A stretch of DNA of 64,000 bases. Source: Rhizobiaceae bacterium. Lineage in GTDB: Bacteria; Pseudomonadota; Alphaproteobacteria; Rhizobiales; Rhizobiaceae. Location: assembly GCA_023953845.1 (NCBI GenBank), contig JAMLJC010000001.1:1364001-1428000 (forward strand), given 5' to 3'. Below are positions 61,999 to 64,000 of the stretch, piece by piece (position 1 is the stretch's first letter; every line of letters starts with the position of its first letter). The notes under the pieces are model-generated. The model did not search any database. It was not told where the DNA came from and saw nothing but the letters and a program-made list of their open reading frames with translations. The position numbers were made by a program, and so were the translations under genes.

Positions 61999-62186
61999 AC
62001 AATCTTTTCTTCCTCATTCCAGTTGCGCTGTTCCTGGGCGGTCTGGGGCTTGTCGCGTTCATCTGGGCGCTGCGAAGCGGCCAGTATGAGGATCTGGACG
62101 GAGCCGCCGAACGCATTCTTCTTGAGGATCAGGCGCCGAACGACACGGCCCTCCATGCATCCGGGTCGCGGCGTCGCGGCGGTTGA
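61995..62186 (+). CDS. ccoS: cbb3 oxidase maturation protein CcoS
   Basis: The 63-aa protein has one N-terminal span (LFFLIPVALFLGGLGLVAFIW) and the conserved WALRSGQYEDLDGAAERIL. CcoS is needed for cofactor insertion into the cbb3 oxidase. Its last codons contain a FixK/FNR box for the next gene. Confidence 0.96.
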   Translation: MNNLFFLIPVALFLGGLGLVAFIWALRSGQYEDLDGAAERILLEDQAPNDTALHASGSRRRGG

Positions 62187-62196
62187 TGCCGATCAA
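62183..62196 (+). promoter_or_regulatory. FixK/FNR box upstream of the host-attachment-like gene
   Basis: TTGATGCCGATCAA is a perfect TTGAT-N4-ATCAA match, overlapping the ccoS stop codon and 94 bases upstream of the next gene. Oxygen-controlled expression of that gene is expected. Confidence 0.82.
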
Positions 62197-62290
62197 GGAT
62201 CGGAGCCGCCTCTTCCCGTACATGATGACAAGTATACTGGCAGTCTTCCGGGATATCTGGAAGATCGCGTCACCATAGCAGGAGATAAGA

Positions 62291-62695
62291 ATGATTTTGC
62301 CGAACGACACGACCGTTGCAGTGGCCGATGGCGAGAATTTGCGCCTTTTCAGGAACAAGGGCCACGAGCCGCATATCGAACTGGTCGCGCTCGACACGCC
62401 GGATATGGATGCGGACAGCCGCGACTCCGGCGGGCGGCATCGCAGCGTCTCGGCCAATCCCGACCGTTCCCGGCTGAAGGAGGACGCCTTCGCGGCCGCC
62501 GTCGCCGAAACGCTCAAGAGCGAGGTGCTCGCTGGACGTATAACGGCGCTTTACGTCATCGCCGACCCGCGTTCGCTCGGCGAGATTCGCCGCCACTACC
62601 ACACGGAAGTGCAGGCGAAGCTGGTCGGTGAACTGGCCAAGGACCTGACCCGCGCATCCGTTGAGACGATCGCCAGCGCGATCAGCAAGGCCTGA
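62291..62695 (+). CDS. Host-attachment protein family (Host_attach/baeRF-like)
   Basis: The 134-aa product has ILPNDTTVAVADGENLRLFRNKG at the N-terminus, RHRSVSANPDRSRLKEDAFAAAVAE in the middle and YVIADPRSLGEIRRHYHTEVQAKLVGELAKDLT at the end. These are features of the family annotated as required for attachment to host cells and related to the archaeal release-factor-like fold. The biochemical role is unknown. The FixK box suggests a low-oxygen role. Ends at a strong terminator. Confidence 0.85.
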   Translation: MILPNDTTVAVADGENLRLFRNKGHEPHIELVALDTPDMDADSRDSGGRHRSVSANPDRSRLKEDAFAAAVAETLKSEVLAGRITALYVIADPRSLGEIRRHYHTEVQAKLVGELAKDLTRASVETIASAISKA

Positions 62696-62710
62696 TACCG
62701 GAGAACGGAA

Positions 62711-62748
62711 AAGGGCGGCCGAAACGATGTTTCGGCCGCCCTTGTTTT
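62711..62748. terminator. Bidirectional terminator between convergent genes
   Basis: AAGGGCGGCCGAAA and TTTCGGCCGCCCTT form a perfect 14-bp stem with a 5-base loop, followed by GTTTTT on the plus strand. It lies between the host-attachment-like gene and the convergent universal stress gene. Confidence 0.9.
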
Positions 62749-62774
62749 TGTCGGATGTCGGACGCCGCTCCCGG

Positions 62775-63617
62775 TCAGTGGGAGAGCAGGATGGGCATCC
62801 TGAGATCGGTGAGCACGCCCTGCGTGGCGCCGCCCAGCACGAAGTCGCGCATGCGCGAATGGCCGTAGCCGCCCATCACCAGCAGGCCGCAGCCATTCTC
62901 CATCGCCGTTCTTTGCAGCGTGGATTCGATGGGTCCATCCTCGGCCTGCGAGGCGATTGTTTCGGCATTGCGGCCGCTTGCGCGCAATGCGTGGACCAGC
63001 CGGTTGGCGGCGTCCTTCTCCTTGATCGGCTTTTCGTCGAGCACGGTGATCACGGAGATCTTCGACGCCCGGTCGAAGGCGAAGGCGGCATCGCCGACGG
63101 CGCGTGCCGCGGCGCGGCTGCCATCCCATGCCACGGCGACATGGTCGAGCGAATGCTTCTCCTGGCCCTCCGGCAGAAGCACGACAGGCCGGCCCGAACC
63201 GAAGATGACGGCCTCGGCGGTCGCTTCGGCGGTCATGTTGTTTGCCTCGAGGCCTATTATGCTCAGGTCGAAATAACGGGCATGGGCGGCTGCGATATCG
63301 ACGAGCCCCGCGACAGGCCCGGTGACGGCTTCGACCGTTGCGGAGACGCTGGCTTCCGCGGACTGTTCCTTGATCGAGGCAAGCAGGACTTCGCCGCGCC
63401 TGCGGCTCGCCGCCTCGGCATTGCGGATCATCTGCGGCGTGTCGAGCAACATCCGTGAAAGGGCGTTCGAGACGTCCGGCAGATCGACATTGATTGCGAG
63501 CGCATGCATCTCGGCGCCGATCAGCGCGGCGAAGGCGGCGGCGCGCGCCGCGAACGCCTCGGAAGAGGCCTCGGGATAGGTAACCAACGGAACGAAGGCT
63601 CGCAAAGTCATGACCAC
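62775..63617 (-). CDS. Universal stress protein with two Usp domains
   Basis: The 280-aa product consists of two Usp domains. The second domain shows the ATP-binding signature GGYGHSRMRDFVLGGATQGVL (G-2X-G-9X-G-like) followed by PILLSH. The first domain begins RAFVPLVTYPEASSEA. Usp proteins help cells survive stress and low oxygen. A FixK/FNR-like box lies 78 bases upstream, so it may belong to the same regulon as the cco genes. Confidence 0.92.
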   Translation of the reverse strand: MVMTLRAFVPLVTYPEASSEAFAARAAAFAALIGAEMHALAINVDLPDVSNALSRMLLDTPQMIRNAEAASRRRGEVLLASIKEQSAEASVSATVEAVTGPVAGLVDIAAAHARYFDLSIIGLEANNMTAEATAEAVIFGSGRPVVLLPEGQEKHSLDHVAVAWDGSRAAARAVGDAAFAFDRASKISVITVLDEKPIKEKDAANRLVHALRASGRNAETIASQAEDGPIESTLQRTAMENGCGLLVMGGYGHSRMRDFVLGGATQGVLTDLRMPILLSH

Positions 63618-63694
63618 ATCTCCTCAAAGAAGGGCGAACCGAACCGGCCGCCCACCGTTCCCGTCGTTCATCGCACCACCCCTCGCTTGCGGCA

Positions 63695-63708
63695 TTGATC
63701 AGGCTCAA
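63695..63708 (-). promoter_or_regulatory. FixK/FNR-like box upstream of the Usp gene
   Basis: On the minus strand TTGAGCCTGATCAA matches 9 of 10 conserved positions of TTGAT-N4-ATCAA. It is 78 bases upstream of the Usp start. Confidence 0.6.
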
Positions 63709-63747
63709 ACAAGCGAGACGGTCGTATGAACCTCTCTTACAGAGGAA

Positions 63748-63784
63748 AAAGGGTATCGCCAACGTTCTGTCGGCGATACCCTTT
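63748..63784 (-). terminator. Rho-independent terminator of the GNAT gene
   Basis: AAAGGGTATCGCC and GGCGATACCCTTT form a perfect 13-bp stem with an 11-base loop. Read on the minus strand it ends in a T run (CCCTTTTTCC). It lies 46 bases after the stop of the gene at the right edge. Confidence 0.88.
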
Positions 63785-63829
63785 GCACAGGCTCTGCCTG
63801 CCGGTAAAAATCCGGCCGCCCGGTATTCC

Positions 63830-64000
63830 TCAGCCGAGCCGCTTGCGGATCAGCACCAGGGATGCGTCGTCCGGAAAGCTCTCGGCGACGAAACCCTGCT
63901 CGCGCTCGAGTTCGATCGCCTCATGGTTCTCGCGGTTCTCGATCGATTCGAGAACCTTGACGCCCTTTGCCTCGGCGAACCGGGCGACATGGCGCAACAA
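63830..64000 (-). CDS. GNAT-family acetyltransferase, C-terminal part only
   Basis: The last 56 residues before the stop are visible: LRHVARFAEAKGVKVLESIE, then ENRENHEAIELEREQGFVAES, then DDASLVLIRKRLG. The NRENHEAIELEREQGF stretch resembles the end of a GNAT domain (asparagine-rich helix followed by GF and a beta strand). The gene continues beyond the window. The substrate is unknown. Confidence 0.6.
   Translation of the reverse strand: MLRHVARFAEAKGVKVLESIENRENHEAIELEREQGFVAESFPDDASLVLIRKRLG

Noticed and set aside
1..64000. CRISPR arrays, rRNA and tRNA genes
   Set aside because: No regularly spaced direct repeats and no rRNA- or tRNA-like sequence was noticed; this is from reading only, so a tRNAscan-SE or Infernal run would settle it.

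Overview
The window is a high-GC alphaproteobacterial sequence, probably from the order Hyphomicrobiales. The right end carries a complete ccoNOQP-ccoGHIS cluster for cbb3 oxidase with FixK/FNR boxes. GTTC-N7-GTTC LexA boxes of the alphaproteobacterial type occur twice, and the SOS mutasome genes imuA, imuB and dnaE2 are present. No rRNA, tRNA, CRISPR array, plasmid replication gene or conjugation gene was seen. All family assignments come from reading motifs; no search was run.

Layout. (1) 1-5956: a leftward copper/mercury operon, copB - merA - Cys/His exported protein - multicopper oxidase - exported protein (cut by the window edge), behind a CueR-type operator. (2) 6080-7695: an XRE/ImmA-type metallopeptidase regulator coupled to a PIN-domain protein. 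(3) 8127-13086: a second copper block with a Cys/His exported protein, a DUF305 protein, a Csp-like copper storage protein, copA with a tiny membrane protein and cytochrome c, and divergent copZ. Two CueR-type operators lie back to back between copA and copZ. (4) 13377-14726: a putative defence protein (AbiJ-like N-terminus, nuclease-like C-terminus). (5) 14918-34860: an SRAP protein and dnaE2, then about 13.6 kb of accessory metabolism and regulation (MFS, LysR, oxidoreductase, methyltransferase, di-haem peroxidase, AraC, DJ-1/PfpI, SRPBCC), then imuB and imuA. (6) 35219-42620: a defence-like module with Vsr, a cytosine methyltransferase, a 1000-aa protein with two GHKL ATPase domains, a receiver-domain protein and a DUF3883 protein. 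(7) 43045-49959: a three-gene tyrosine-recombinase set whose large middle gene is split by a 1239-bp IS3-family element with a 3-bp target duplication. (8) 50156-52098: poorly understood DNA ending in a gapR fragment. (9) 52154-64000: ordinary chromosomal backbone with an amidase, the cbb3 oxidase cluster, a host-attachment-like protein, a universal stress protein and the end of a GNAT gene.

Two observations stand out. The first is the module at 35219-42620. It joins a modification methylase and Vsr to what looks like a histidine kinase fused to a MutL/Hsp90-like ATPase, a receiver protein and a nuclease-like DUF3883 protein, which suggests a defence system controlled by phosphorylation. The second is a 20-bp palindrome, consensus RTAACCGG-N4-CCGGTTAT, found five times (7907, 14821, 35116, 42723, 50026). 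All five copies are intergenic and sit at the seams between modules, exactly bracketing the defence module and the recombinase trio. They may be recombination or assembly sites, or operators of an unknown regulator.

The likely logic is a mosaic genomic island of metal resistance, mutagenic repair and defence next to conserved respiratory genes. The island boundary probably lies near the gapR remnant at about 52 kb.
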